Shown here: positions 1-8,927 of the stretch, one piece after another
How positions within the stretch are numbered: position 1 is the first letter of the stretch
Layout of the letters: each line of letters starts with the position of its first letter
NCBI RefSeq assembly: GCF_002838835.1
Contig: NZ_NHPP01000014.1
Coordinates: forward strand, 62,001 to 126,000
Direction: 5' to 3'
Length of the DNA stretch: 64,000 nucleotides
From: Siphonobacter sp. SORGH_AS_0500
GTDB taxonomy: Bacteria; Bacteroidota; Bacteroidia; Cytophagales; Spirosomataceae
The notes under the pieces: model-generated
The model's database searches: none
Told to the model about the DNA's origin: nothing
What the model saw: only the letters and a program-made list of their open reading frames with translations
Position numbers and translations under genes: made by a program

Positions 1-815
1 TGAAATCCACCCCGCCAGTCATTATACAGATATGACTCGCTTAGTTTCTGCATGAAAAGATCGTTGGGGTATTCTTCTTTCCGGTAATTATTCAGAAATT
101 TTTTAAGGCGTTTTTCCACGTTAGCCAGATTCGCATCCGGACGAACTTCAAAAATGAGCCGAGGGCCGTTGTTGCCCCAGTTTTCAATCCATGAATTCCG
201 TTTACGGAAGTCCTCCCATGTTAACAGGAAATCATATTTCTCAGAAGCCTGGGGAGGAAGATTTTCGAATACGGCGGTAACTTTATACGGAGTGGTACTA
301 CCAGCTACCTCCACCGTTTTTCCGAGGGCTTTTTCGGGGCTGCCAAAGTAATTATCCGCCAGTTTTCGGGAAATAGCTACGCTTTCTGGTGTTTTTAGTG
401 CGGTAGCTTTGGTCCCTGCCAGTAACGGTATGGAAAGCATTTTGAACCAGTCTTCACCGGCCCAGCGAACCTTCTGTTTATTGAATTTCTCACCAACGGT
501 AAAATTCAACTGATCTTCCCAGGTAAAACCAGAAGCGTGTACAATCTCTGGAAATTTCTTTTTCAACTCATAACTGAGCATTCCGGGTGTATGAGATCCG
601 GCATTGGTTTCTCCGTTAAAAGTCTGTCGCTGCATGACCCGATACAACACCGGGCTTTTTTCGTGGAAACTATCCATTGCCAGCTCATCCTGCACCCAGA
701 GCCCAATCAGCAAACTACAGGAGACGCCCAAGGCTAGCCCAACAATATTAATGAGCGAAAACACACCATTCCGTATCAAATTACGAAAAGCAATTTTAAG
801 ATAGTTGGTGAACAT
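1..815 (-). CDS. MacB/FtsX-type ABC transporter permease, C-terminus outside window
   Basis: Open reading frame entering the window from the left edge and starting at ATG 815; about 271 N-terminal residues are present. It opens with MFTNYLKIAFRN, then a hydrophobic segment (about residues 13-40) containing SLINIVGLALG, followed by a long extracytoplasmic region with WEDQLNFTVGEKF and SRKLADNYFG. This is the layout of the MacB periplasmic core domain placed after the first transmembrane helix of FtsX-type permeases. Bacteroidota carry many such roughly 800-residue permeases. It should pair with the ATPase at 932-1621 and the HlyD-like adaptor at 1878-3142 on the same strand, forming an efflux or export complex; the substrate cannot be read from sequence. 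Not a complete gene here. Confidence 0.85.
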   Translation of the reverse strand, partial: MFTNYLKIAFRNLIRNGVFSLINIVGLALGVSCSLLIGLWVQDELAMDSFHEKSPVLYRVMQRQTFNGETNAGSHTPGMLSYELKKKFPEIVHASGFTWEDQLNFTVGEKFNKQKVRWAGEDWFKMLSIPLLAGTKATALKTPESVAISRKLADNYFGSPEKALGKTVEVAGSTTPYKVTAVFENLPPQASEKYDFLLTWEDFRKRNSWIENWGNNGPRLIFEVRPDANLANVEKRLKKFLNNYRKEEYPNDLFMQKLSESYLYNDWRGGF

Positions 816-931
816 GGGTAGTCTTGAGTTTATTTCTGTTTACCGTTGTCGGTTTTCTGTTGTCAGTTTATTCAAAGCAACTCAAATGATGACTATAAGA
901 GAACTGAAAACAGAAAACCGTAAACTGAAAA
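816..931. repeat. Intergenic inverted arms of the GTTTTCAGTTT family
   Basis: Left arm contains CGGTTTTCTGTTGTCAGTT and right arm contains AACTGAAAACAGAAAACCG, which are nearly exact reverse complements. The right arm ends in CTA, which supplies the stop codon of the minus-strand ATPase gene. The same arms recur at 41414-41511, 42400-42493, 43279-43636 and just before 50003. No gene seen here. Confidence 0.6.
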
Positions 932-1621
932 CTAGATGTGAAATTTCGTATTTACGTTTTCCGTAACGACGTGGCCATCGAAGAGGTTAATGATCCGGTG
1001 GCTGTAGTTGGCGTCGTAAGGGGAGTGGGTTACCATGATGATCGTCGTCCCTTCTTCGTTGAGCTGCTGTAAAAGTTTCATGACCTCTTCCCCGTTAGTC
1101 GAATCAAGGTTACCCGTCGGCTCATCGGCGAGGATTAGCTTCGGCTTGGCAACAACCGCCCGAGCAATGGCTACCCGTTGCTGCTGACCACCCGAAAGTT
1201 GTTGCGGGAAGTGGTCTTTCCGGTGCATGATGTTCATGCGGGTTAGTACCGTTTCCACGAGTTCCTTGCGTTCGGAAGCTGACTTGCCGAGGTAAAGCAG
1301 GGGTAACTCTACGTTCTCATACACCGTCAGTTCGTCAATCAGGTTAAAGCTCTGGAATACGAATCCGATGTTTCCCTTGCGAAGTTTAGCCCGCTGACGT
1401 TCCGAATATTTCGAGATTTCTTCACCCCAGAAGTTATACTCGCCCGTGGAAGGGTTATCGAGCATTCCTAATACGTTCAGTAAAGTTGATTTGCCGCAAC
1501 CCGAAGGTCCCATGATGGCAACAAATTCGCCGTCAGCAATTTCTACATTGACGTGATCCAGAGCCGTTGTTTCAATTTCTTCAGTACGGTAAACTTTGCG
1601 GAGGTTTTTGATTTGAATCAT
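932..1621 (-). CDS. ABC transporter ATP-binding protein (LolD/MacB type)
   Basis: A 229-residue nucleotide-binding subunit of full family length. Walker [10 protein letters not shown] is at residues 38-46, the Q-loop glutamine at 90, the signature LSGGQ at 142-146, Walker B LILADE at 162-167 and the switch histidine (VTHS) at 199. The sequence GNLDS after Walker B and the FVFQSFNL region are typical of the LolD/MacB/FtsE subfamily, whose partner permeases use mechanotransmission rather than classic transport. It sits between the permease gene (start 815) and the HlyD-like adaptor gene, all on the minus strand, so the three probably make one tripartite export complex. The 256-base gap to the adaptor gene holds a palindromic element, so co-transcription must read through it. 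Confidence 0.95.
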   Translation of the reverse strand: MIQIKNLRKVYRTEEIETTALDHVNVEIADGEFVAIMGPSGCGKSTLLNVLGMLDNPSTGEYNFWGEEISKYSERQRAKLRKGNIGFVFQSFNLIDELTVYENVELPLLYLGKSASERKELVETVLTRMNIMHRKDHFPQQLSGGQQQRVAIARAVVAKPKLILADEPTGNLDSTNGEEVMKLLQQLNEEGTTIIMVTHSPYDANYSHRIINLFDGHVVTENVNTKFHI

Positions 1622-1642
1622 GGTTTGGAGCTTCAGGTTGTT

Positions 1643-1874
1643 TTAACCACAGAGTTACTCAGGGTTTCGGCACAGAGTTCTCAGGGTACTTTTTATCAGA
1701 TTAAGCTTTTAAATACGAGTACTTGATTTTCTGTCCACAAACGCACGAGGGTTCAAAAGGATTAAAGTGTGGTGAAACCTAGTGCCTTTGAGCCTTTGTG
1801 GCAAAAGAGTTGGTGTTCGCAGTCCTTTACTCATGGGTTACTCTGTGCAAAGCTCAGCGTAACTCTGTGGTTAA
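1643..1874. repeat. MITE-like element with 16-bp perfect terminal inverted repeats
   Basis: A 232-base block bounded by TTAACCACAGAGTTAC (1643-1658) and its exact reverse complement GTAACTCTGTGGTTAA (1859-1874). Next to each end are further degenerate copies of the words CACAGAG and CTCTGTG. It has no coding capacity and fills the space between two genes of one transport operon. A related fragment (gagtctttgtgcaaaag) is seen near 49850-49870. It could be a non-autonomous mobile element or a REP/BIME-like structure; no flanking target duplication is obvious. Confidence 0.65.
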
Positions 1875-1877
1875 TAT

Positions 1878-3142
1878 TTACTGGGGTTGCTTATTTTCCT
1901 TCAGGTTGAGCACTTCGTTATCACCGAAGGTTTCATAACTGGACGTAATTACTTTTTCACCGGGTTTCAGGCCATCCAATACTTCGTAATACGTTGGGTT
2001 TTTACGGCCTAACTGAATCTGACGTTTCACCGCCCGCTCGCCATTGGCTTCAACTACGAATACCCAGTTACCGCCCGTTTGCTGATAGAAACCACCCGTA
2101 GGCAGCAGAACTGCCTGCTCAGGTTTACCCAGTTCCAGACGAATGCGGAGGGTCTGACCGCGACGAATATCCGTTGGAGCCGTTTGAGCAAACAACATAT
2201 CCACTTCAAAACGACCGTTGGTTACCGTCGGGAAAACCTTATCGACGATCAGTTTATACTCTTTACCGTCTAGATCTGCGTAACCTTCCAGCCCTTTCAC
2301 AATGCGAGGCAGGTATAATTCGTCAATGGGCACGCGAACCTTAAATTTATCCAGAATATCGACCTGTCCAATCTTGGTTCCTTTGCTGATTAACTGACCA
2401 ATCTGTAAGTCGGTAGCGGTTGAGAGTTGTCCTGAAATGGGAGCACGTACCAACAGGTTATCCAGCATTTGACCGACATTCTGAATGCTTTCCCAAATCC
2501 GTTTTTCAGATTGCGTTAGCTGAGCATTTTGTTGAATACGAATAAGCGAATCCTGCATGTACGAACGCTGGGTAACGTTCCGGCGGCGTTTCTGATAGGA
2601 TACTTCTTCCCGTACATCCTGTTGTTCTTTTTCAGACAAATACTTGGATGCCCGATCGTTACGATTCAATTGCTGCTCCTTGATTTTTACCTGATAATCA
2701 ATTTCAGCCAGCGTATTTTGTAAGGCTAAGGTGTTTTGTTGCAGTTGCAGACGCGAAGTCCGGGCGTATTTAACTGATCGTACAGAGCCGTTTCACGCGT
2801 TAATACATTCAGTTTTAATTCCGTATTGGAAAGTTGAAGAATGACGTCACCCGCTTTTACCATATCACCCGACTGCTTGAAAATCTTCTCAATGGACCCT
2901 CCCTCTACCGCATCTAACTGCACACTTTGAATCGGAATAACCGTTCCGTTTACGGGGATGAACTCGTTAAAAGCCCCCTGCGAAACCGTTGAAATGGTCT
3001 GTTTTTCGGACTCTACCCGAAGCTGACTGCGTTTGTCCCGAAAGACCACCGCCCATAGTGTGAGTGAGACCAGGAGCAAGCCACCAATGATGAAAAACAC
3101 ACGCTTCGAGTTCCAGAATTTTTTTTCAATTTTCTTATCCAC
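1878..3142 (-). CDS. HlyD/MacA-type efflux adaptor, broken by one frameshift
   Basis: Two overlapping reading frames together encode about 421 residues of a periplasmic adaptor. The N-terminal part starts at 3142 with a membrane anchor (FIIGGLLLVSLTLWAVVF, about residues 17-34), followed by the first biotinyl-lipoyl half (VKAGDVILQLSNTELKLNV). The C-terminal part has a coiled-coil stretch, the second lipoyl half (VRAPISGQLSTATDLQIGQ) and beta-barrel regions ending in LKENKQPQ. The frames join if one base is restored near 2761-2766 (run of G on the plus strand); the joined sequence then reads TSRLQLQQNTLALQNTLAE across the gap. It connects the ATPase and permease to an outer-membrane channel in known MacAB-like systems. 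The break is probably a sequence error, but a real null mutation cannot be excluded. Confidence 0.85.
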
Positions 3143-3165
3143 GGGGAAAATATGGTTTTAAGTTG

Positions 3166-3246
3166 TTAGTTAATGGTTGTCGGTTGATGGAAGGTAGTTC
3201 GTGGTAGACTTAAACTAGCCGCTAGTGACGAACAACCATCAACTAA
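3166..3246. repeat. Imperfect inverted repeat overlapping the sigma gene stop codon
   Basis: TTAGTTAATGGTTGT (3166-3180) is matched at 14 of 15 positions by the reverse complement of ACAACCATCAACTAA (3232-3246). The right arm includes the TAG stop of the ECF sigma gene. Similar TTGTTAGTTGAT words occur at 13800-13860. May act as a 3' end hairpin for the sigma gene. Confidence 0.5.
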
Positions 3247-3776
3247 TTCATGAGTAATTCCTTCAGCTTCAACTTCGCCCGCATGAACTGGGAGCGTGAA
3301 GTAGAGGGAGAGATATTTAATAATTCGGCAATTTCTTCATGGCTGTAATCCTCCAGCAAATGCAGGGTTAATACGGTACGAAAGCCATCGGGTAACTTCA
3401 TCAGGGCCGTTCTAACTTCCGAAACCTCCCAATCGTCGGGTTCTGTGGCCTGTACAAAGGCTGCTTCTATGCCTTCTTCCACCTCTACCAACTGTACCCG
3501 CCGCTGGCGAAGCCGATTGAGAGCTTCGTTCACAACGATTTGTTTTAGATACGCTCCGACGGTACTTTCCTGACGAAAATCATTAATTCGCTGAAAGAAC
3601 TTGACGAAAGCGTCCTGTAACACATCTTCGGCTTCGGCGGTGTGATTCAGGATTCGGTAACAAACGTTATACATTGATTTGGAATACAGCCGATACAGTT
3701 CGTACTGGGCAGAGCGGTCACCGCGGCGACAAGCTTCTACCAGAGCAGTACGATCAGTTTTACAAAGCGTTTCCAT
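3243..3776 (-). CDS. ECF-family RNA polymerase sigma factor
   Basis: From the preferred start at 3776 (METLCKTDR) the protein is 177 residues, the usual length for ECF sigma factors; an upstream extension to 3875 is open but does not resemble the family. Region 2 is visible as LYRLYSKSMYNVCYRIL followed by AEDVLQDAFVKFFQRI (the -10 binding helix), and region 4 as LKLPDGFRTVLTLHLLEDYSHEEIAELL with the recognition helix ISPSTSRSQFMRAKLKLKELL. No anti-sigma gene is adjacent. It lies immediately upstream of, and on the same strand as, the HlyD/ABC export genes, so it may help drive them or respond with them; that link is inference from position. Confidence 0.9.
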   Translation of the reverse strand: METLCKTDRTALVEACRRGDRSAQYELYRLYSKSMYNVCYRILNHTAEAEDVLQDAFVKFFQRINDFRQESTVGAYLKQIVVNEALNRLRQRRVQLVEVEEGIEAAFVQATEPDDWEVSEVRTALMKLPDGFRTVLTLHLLEDYSHEEIAELLNISPSTSRSQFMRAKLKLKELLMN

Positions 3777-3925
3777 AATCTCAGTTGTTAAAAGGCCGTC
3801 GAACGGCGTTAATGAGGCCGTCCGACGGTAATCGAAACTAAACCCTGATGCCTTAACTTTCCAAAGCTGTGCCAAAGTTTGAAAAAGGCCCTCAGGAGCT
3901 CAAAAAGGGCATTTTTTAATAAAAT

Positions 3926-3970
3926 AGTGTTCGCTGGCGTACAGCTACTGTACGGAATCGAACACTTTTT
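3926..3970. other. Strong double hairpin in a divergent intergenic region
   Basis: AGTGTTCG (3926-3933) pairs with CGAACACT (3959-3966), and inside it CGTACAG pairs with CTGTACG; a T run follows on the plus strand. It lies between the divergent sigma and NtrC-type genes, where no 3' end is expected. Could be a leader attenuator of the NtrC gene or the terminator of a short transcript. Confidence 0.5.
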
Positions 3971-4071
3971 AGTAGCTTTCTGGTGTTATCTGTGAATGGT
4001 ACAGTTTTGATCAGTACTAGGTAACTCTGAAATCATTTTTCAGGACCTGAAATTTTAGAAAATACAACCCA

Positions 4072-5466
4072 ATGCCATTAACCTCTGCCCGTATTCTGGT
4101 CGTTGATGATAACGAAGACCTGCTAAAAGCGGCTCGGTTGTTGTTAAAGCAACATTTTACCCGCGTTGATACTGAGAAAAATCCCGAAAATCTACCGACT
4201 TTATTACGTCAGGAAGGATATGACGTGATTATGCTGGACATGAATTTCACCCAGGACGTGACTTCGGGGACGGAAGGATTTTTCTGGCTGGATAAAATTC
4301 TGAAAATCGACCCGGCAGCTATTGTCTTACTAATTACCGCTTATGGCGACGTGGAAATGGCCGTACGGGCCGTGAAATCCGGGGCGACTGATTTTATCCT
4401 GAAACCCTGGAGTAATGAGAAGTTACTCGCAACGCTGTTTTCGGCCCTGTCCCTTCGGAAATCCAAACTGGAAATTGAAAAGCTCAAGTCTCAAAATGCC
4501 ATTATTTCAAGAGACCAGCACGCTCGTTTCGGCGAAATGGTGGGCGTCAGTCCGGCCATGCACGAGGTTTTCGGCACCATTCAGAAAGTAGCCGCTACTG
4601 ATGCCAATGTCTTGATTTTGGGTGAAAATGGAACGGGTAAGGAATTGATAGCTAGATCCTTACATCAGAATTCGAACCGAGCTCGTCAGGCATTTATTAG
4701 CGTTGATTTAGGAGCAATTAGCGAGAATCTTTTTGAAAGTGAGTTATTTGGCCACGTCAAAGGAGCCTTTACCGACGCCCGCGAAGACCGGGCCGGACGC
4801 TTTGAAGCCGCCGATGGAGGAACCATTTTCCTGGATGAAATCGGGAATCTTTCTCTGCCAATGCAGGCCAAGTTACTGACCGTTCTGCAAAGCCGTCAGG
4901 TCACACGGGTAGGGTCCAATCGGCCTAAATCTATTGATATTCGATTGATTTGTGCGACCAACATGCCTTTGGCCGAAATGATCACCAAAGGGGAGTTTCG
5001 GCAGGATTTATTATACCGCATTAACACCATTGAAATACGGATTCCGGCTCTGCGGGAGCGGCCCGAAGACATTGAGTTACTGGCTCATCATTACCTGCGG
5101 GTCTACACGCAAAAGTACCGCAAACGCATTCGGGACGTAAGTCCACCGGCTATTCAACGGATGACAAAATACGGTTGGCCGGGAAATGTGCGGGAGTTAC
5201 AGCACGCCATCGAACGGGCCGTGATTATGTGCGAAAAGGATATGCTGCAACCCGAAGATTTATTCATTTCAACGGCTCAGAAAACGCCCGAAAAGCAAGC
5301 TTCGGCAGAAACCTTATCGCTCGATCAGTTTAATCTGGATGAACTGGAAAAAGCCATCATTCGAAAAGTATTGAACAAGCATAGTGGTAATATTTCCAAG
5401 GCCGCGACGGAGTTAGGATTAACCCGTGCTTCTTTATACCGAAGACTTGAAAAATACGGGTTGTAA
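4072..5466 (+). CDS. Sigma-54-dependent response regulator, NtrC/NtrX type
   Basis: A 464-residue activator with the three classic domains. The receiver domain covers about residues 1-125 with the acidic pocket DDNED, phospho-acceptor Asp56 (VIMLDMNF) and Lys111 (LKPW). The AAA+ domain follows with Walker A GENGTGKE (184-191), the sigma-54-contacting loop GAFTDA (231-236), TIFLDEIG (251-258) as Walker B, and an arginine-rich end. A Fis-type helix-turn-helix closes the protein ([20 protein letters not shown], about 439-458). It would activate sigma-54 promoters when phosphorylated by the kinase encoded at 6523-7860. In Bacteroidota this pair is often found near MacB-type ABC transporters, as here, suggesting control of the 1-3142 export genes; no clear -24/-12 box was found. 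Confidence 0.96.
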   Translation: MPLTSARILVVDDNEDLLKAARLLLKQHFTRVDTEKNPENLPTLLRQEGYDVIMLDMNFTQDVTSGTEGFFWLDKILKIDPAAIVLLITAYGDVEMAVRAVKSGATDFILKPWSNEKLLATLFSALSLRKSKLEIEKLKSQNAIISRDQHARFGEMVGVSPAMHEVFGTIQKVAATDANVLILGENGTGKELIARSLHQNSNRARQAFISVDLGAISENLFESELFGHVKGAFTDAREDRAGRFEAADGGTIFLDEIGNLSLPMQAKLLTVLQSRQVTRVGSNRPKSIDIRLICATNMPLAEMITKGEFRQDLLYRINTIEIRIPALRERPEDIELLAHHYLRVYTQKYRKRIRDVSPPAIQRMTKYGWPGNVRELQHAIERAVIMCEKDMLQPEDLFISTAQKTPEKQASAETLSLDQFNLDELEKAIIRKVLNKHSGNISKAATELGLTRASLYRRLEKYGL

Positions 5467-5496
5467 AACTGTTAATTTCCTTCTTACCCTTTTCTT

Positions 5497-6498
5497 ATGT
5501 TAACTCTTTTTCCAACCCAGTATTCTACCTTATCTTCTAAACATCTAGGAACGTATATCGGAGAAAAATACGGGTTTTTGAAGGTCTCATGCCGCTTTTT
5601 GCTAAGGGGTGTGAGCGATACGTACGTTATTGAACATGCGGAAGGAAAAGCAATTTTAAAAATCTACCGGGAGTCCCATCGAAGCCTAGATGAAATAAAA
5701 GGGGAGGTAGAATTATTAGCTATTTTAAAATCAGGAGGTGGAAAAGTGGCGGAAGCCCTGATCGACTTGGAAGGTAATACCGTTCAATCCTTTCAGGCAG
5801 CGGAAGGAATCCGTAATGGCGTCGTATTCAGGTATGCCTTGGGAAAGAACGTCTATGACTTCACATATGAACAACTGGAGGTGCTCGGACGCGAAATGGC
5901 TTTTAATCATAAGATTACCAGCCAGACTCAATTGCATTACCCTCGTCAGGAATATACTATTGAAACCACGATTGACAGGCCTCTGGAAGTAATTAAACCC
6001 TTTTTACTGGATTTTCAGGAAGAGTATCAATATCTGGAAGAGACGGCGAAACGGGTAAAACAAAAGATCAATAGTTATGACCTTCAGTCGTTTAGTTATG
6101 GCTATTGTCACTACGACTATTTACCTAAAAATTTTCATTTCGACGAGCATAATACAATCACCGTTTTTGATTACGATTTCGCGGGAAAAGGGCTTTTGAT
6201 GAATGACATCATGACTTTTATGATGCATTATTTCTTTCATACCACACTCAATCGCATTAGTTATGAAGAAGGAGATCGGCACTTTACTCTTTTTATTGAA
6301 TCCTATCGAAAAGTAAAAGCTATCTCAGATCAGGAGTTGGAGTTAATGCCGTATTTAGGCTTTGGATTCTGGTTATTTTACCTAGGTTTTCAGTGCGAAA
6401 ATTTTGACGACTGGTCGAATACTTTCTTTAGTTCCAGGTATTTACAGGATCGAGTTTCTATTATTAAAAAATACATGGGTCGGTATTGTCCCCTTTAA
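5497..6498 (+). CDS. Aminoglycoside phosphotransferase-fold small-molecule kinase
   Basis: A 333-residue protein of the APH / choline kinase / homoserine kinase II fold. The nucleotide lysine is probably Lys55 (KAILKIY); the catalytic loop HYDYLPKN gives His205, Asp207 and Asn212, and the metal-binding motif VFDYDFAGKG follows at about 224-233. Some members of this family act on sugars, amino acids, spore or cell-wall metabolites rather than antibiotics, and nothing here points to aminoglycoside resistance. It is tightly sandwiched between the NtrC-type regulator (30 bases upstream) and its sensor kinase (24 bases downstream), so it is likely co-transcribed with them. Substrate unknown. Confidence 0.85.
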   Translation: MLTLFPTQYSTLSSKHLGTYIGEKYGFLKVSCRFLLRGVSDTYVIEHAEGKAILKIYRESHRSLDEIKGEVELLAILKSGGGKVAEALIDLEGNTVQSFQAAEGIRNGVVFRYALGKNVYDFTYEQLEVLGREMAFNHKITSQTQLHYPRQEYTIETTIDRPLEVIKPFLLDFQEEYQYLEETAKRVKQKINSYDLQSFSYGYCHYDYLPKNFHFDEHNTITVFDYDFAGKGLLMNDIMTFMMHYFFHTTLNRISYEEGDRHFTLFIESYRKVKAISDQELELMPYLGFGFWLFYLGFQCENFDDWSNTFFSSRYLQDRVSIIKKYMGRYCPL

Positions 6499-6522
6499 AT
6501 AAGCGACGCTTTAGCAAATGGC

Positions 6523-7860
6523 ATGAGGAATTTTTCGGCTCAGATTTACATACGTATTCTCATTTTAGTGCTGGTCAGTTTATTACTGGCCTACCTCTGG
6601 TTTAACTCCCGCCTGATTGTTACCAAAGGCGTTTTAATCCTTGTCCTGTGCTATCTGAGCTTTGATCTGGTTTCCTACGTAAAAAAGGCCAATCGCCGGG
6701 TTATGGATTTATTCGAAGCCATTCGTTATGCTGACTTTACCCGTTCCTATACTACCCGTTACCTGGGTGGCTCGCCGGAGTATGATTTTCTGGTGAAGGA
6801 GGTGATCGATTCCTACCGGAAAAACCGGACGGAAAAAGAAGAACTCGTTCGTTACCTCGAAACCATCGTGCAGCACCTGAGTGTCGGACTGATTGTTTTT
6901 GGAAAAGACGGGCACGTTGAGACGGTGAATACCGCGACCAAACGGTTAGTAAACCAAGTGGTTATTCGAAACATTCAGGATTTGAAAGCAGACATTCCGG
7001 CGTTGGTGGAGGCCTTGGAAACGGCTTCTTCCGGCGATACGGGTTTGTTAAGAATTGACTTAACTGGCGAGGAACGCACCGTGGCCTATGCGGTAACGGA
7101 GTTCATCCGTAAAGACCAGAAGCTGAAACTGGTTTCGCTGAAAGACATACAGTCGGAGTTACAAAATCAGGAATTTGATTCCTGGCGAAACCTGACGCGG
7201 GTATTGACGCATGAAATCGTGAATTCCATCACACCGATTCATTCGCTCTCTGGTTCATTGAAGGGATTGCTCGAAGCGGAGTGGGAAAATGACCAGCGAT
7301 TAACCGAAGAAACGTACGGCGATTTGATGGATTCGCTAGCCGTTATGGAGCGACGAAGCCAGAGCTTAATGCAGTTAATCGACGCGTATCGACGCTTTTC
7401 AAGACTACCGAAACCTGACTTTAAGATGGTCTCCATCAGTACGGTTCTCCAGAATCTCGTCAGCTTATACCGGGGTGAAGTAGCCGAAAAAGGAATTGAG
7501 CTAAGCGTCAGGGTGGAACCAGAAACGCTCGAAGTAACCGCTGATCCTCAGTTAATTGAATTTGTATTGATCAATCTCGTCAAAAATGCCATTCAGGCAA
7601 TGGAAGGTGTGCCCGATGCCCGGCTGGAATTGATTGGCGAGCTGGACAAAAGCCAGCGGGTTTCCATTCATGTGGTTGATAATGGAAAAGGTATTATTCC
7701 CGAAGCCATGGATAAGATTTTCGTTCCGTTTTTCTCAACAAAGCAGGGTGGTTCAGGTATTGGACTAAGCCTTTCCCGACAGATTATGCTTCAGCATCGG
7801 GGCATCCTAAGAGTAGAATCTGAACCGGGGGTAAAGACGGTGTTTACGTTACGGTTTTAA
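6523..7860 (+). CDS. NtrY-like membrane sensor histidine kinase
   Basis: A 445-residue kinase with two N-terminal membrane helices (about residues 8-26 and 32-52), an intervening PAS-like region (VGLIVFGKDGHVETVNTAT, about 121-139), a HisKA-type dimerisation helix with His230 in LTHEIVNSITPI, and a HATPase domain with the N box NLVKNAIQAM, G1 box VVDNGKGI and G2 box GGSGIGLSLS. It lacks an extended periplasmic sensor. It is the expected partner of the NtrC-type regulator at 4072-5466; the two genes flank the kinase-fold gene. The stop codon lies inside the left copy of a 22-base direct repeat (7855-7876). Confidence 0.93.
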   Translation: MRNFSAQIYIRILILVLVSLLLAYLWFNSRLIVTKGVLILVLCYLSFDLVSYVKKANRRVMDLFEAIRYADFTRSYTTRYLGGSPEYDFLVKEVIDSYRKNRTEKEELVRYLETIVQHLSVGLIVFGKDGHVETVNTATKRLVNQVVIRNIQDLKADIPALVEALETASSGDTGLLRIDLTGEERTVAYAVTEFIRKDQKLKLVSLKDIQSELQNQEFDSWRNLTRVLTHEIVNSITPIHSLSGSLKGLLEAEWENDQRLTEETYGDLMDSLAVMERRSQSLMQLIDAYRRFSRLPKPDFKMVSISTVLQNLVSLYRGEVAEKGIELSVRVEPETLEVTADPQLIEFVLINLVKNAIQAMEGVPDARLELIGELDKSQRVSIHVVDNGKGIIPEAMDKIFVPFFSTKQGGSGIGLSLSRQIMLQHRGILRVESEPGVKTVFTLRF

Positions 7861-8247
7861 TACATCCCAGAATTTTACTTGGCCTGGGGAATGTAACTGG
7901 CGTGAACGTTGCGTCCCCTGATTACATCTGGGGCTATCCAGCCTGGGGCTATTCGTGTTTAACCCCGCTGGGGTTGTTGTTAAAATTGTTAAATAGGTTT
8001 ACGAAAAATAACCCCGGAGGGGTTCAATATGAGTAGCCTCGGATGAAATCCGGGGAGATAAGGTTGGTAATGATAATTTATTTCATGCCTGAAGCATGCA
8101 TCATTACTTTATCTTCAGAGTCTTTCCTCCAAAGCAAAGCGAAGAAACGCATTCCGATTCACAATCGCAGAAGATTGCCAAAGCCCTGATGGTATTAAAG
8201 TCTTCGATTATAAATTTTAGACAGCTTTTAATACATCCCAGAATTTT
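7855..8247. repeat. 22-bp perfect direct repeat flanking a non-coding block
   Basis: The 22 bases beginning TTTTAATACATCCC and ending CAGAATTTT occur exactly at 7855-7876 and again at 8226-8247. The left copy contains the TAA stop codon of the histidine kinase gene. The 349 bases between hold palindromic repeats and no convincing gene. The arrangement looks like a duplication made when a repeat-bearing segment was inserted at, or copied into, the 3' end of the kinase gene. Confidence 0.75.
7927..8055. repeat. CCCCGG-type palindromic repeat element
   Basis: Consists of AACCCCGCTGGGGTT, then ACCCCGGAGGGGTT followed by CAATATGAGTAGCC, and CGGATGAAATCCGGGG. A near-identical unit is at 45582-45632. 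This is a REP-like family with GC-rich short stems; no coding capacity. Confidence 0.7.
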
Positions 8248-8284
8248 CAAGAAGTTATGGGAAAAGTTTTTAGGTAATTAAAGA

Positions 8285-8893
8285 TTACTCATAAAACCGG
8301 GGCAAGGCCCATTGGTATCTTACTACGAGTAACCGAAAAACAAAAATGAATCCAATGGCTACCGCTTTCGCCCAGGGAGCTGCCACGGGAAGTTCCAGCA
8401 TCAGGTAATACAATCCGCCACCGATGATACTGGCCGTCGCGTAGATTTCCTTTTGGAAAACGATGGGAATATCATTCAAAAGAATATCCCGAATGACACC
8501 ACCAAAACAGCCCGTAATCACGCCCAAAGCAATACAGATGCCTGGAGGTAATCCATAACGGCTTGCTTGTTCAATACCTACAATGGTAAAGAAGCCCAAA
8601 CCCAGGGAGTCAAAAAGCAAAAGAGGTTTCTGTAAACGTTCCGTTCCGCGACGAAGAAACATGGATACCACAGTGGCACCGAGAATTAAGAGGGGAGTGG
8701 TAGTCGTTCGCATCCAGGACACGGGCGTATTCCCTAATAACACATCCCGAACGGTTCCGCCGCCTACGGCAGTGACGAAGGCAATGATTAATACTCCAAA
8801 AGGATCCAAACGGCGTTGCATGGCCGCAAAGGCCCCGGAAACGGCGAAGGAAATGGTTCCGCCCCAATCCAAAAGCCAGCTATATTCCAGCAT
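8285..8893 (-). CDS. TRIC/UPF0126-family membrane channel protein (YicG-like)
   Basis: A 202-residue integral membrane protein with about seven hydrophobic helices and the internal duplication of the prokaryotic TRIC (trimeric intracellular cation channel) family. Each half carries the kinked helix with its glycine-rich motif: AVGGGTVRDVLLG near residues 42-54 and CFGGVIRDILLND near 129-141. Length and motif spacing match YicG and related proteins. Bacterial TRIC homologues conduct monovalent cations in vitro; the physiological role is not established. It is a single gene ending just after the repeat block at 7855-8247. Confidence 0.9.
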   Translation of the reverse strand: MLEYSWLLDWGGTISFAVSGAFAAMQRRLDPFGVLIIAFVTAVGGGTVRDVLLGNTPVSWMRTTTTPLLILGATVVSMFLRRGTERLQKPLLLFDSLGLGFFTIVGIEQASRYGLPPGICIALGVITGCFGGVIRDILLNDIPIVFQKEIYATASIIGGGLYYLMLELPVAAPWAKAVAIGFIFVFRLLVVRYQWALPRFYE

Positions 8894-8927
8894 ACATATT
8901 TAATAGATTGGGGCAAAAGTAGGGATT

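Noticed and set aside
3777-3875. 33-residue N-terminal extension of the ECF sigma factor
   Set aside because: It does not resemble ECF N-termini; METLCKTDR at 3776 gives the usual length.
5497-6498. Aminoglycoside resistance gene
   Set aside because: Only the general APH fold is shared; position in a two-component operon and lack of resistance-type similarity make another small-molecule substrate more likely.
8096-8281. 61-codon open frame between the histidine kinase and TRIC genes
   Set aside because: It lies inside the block bounded by the 22-base direct repeat, has no promoter or family resemblance, and overlaps repeat sequence.
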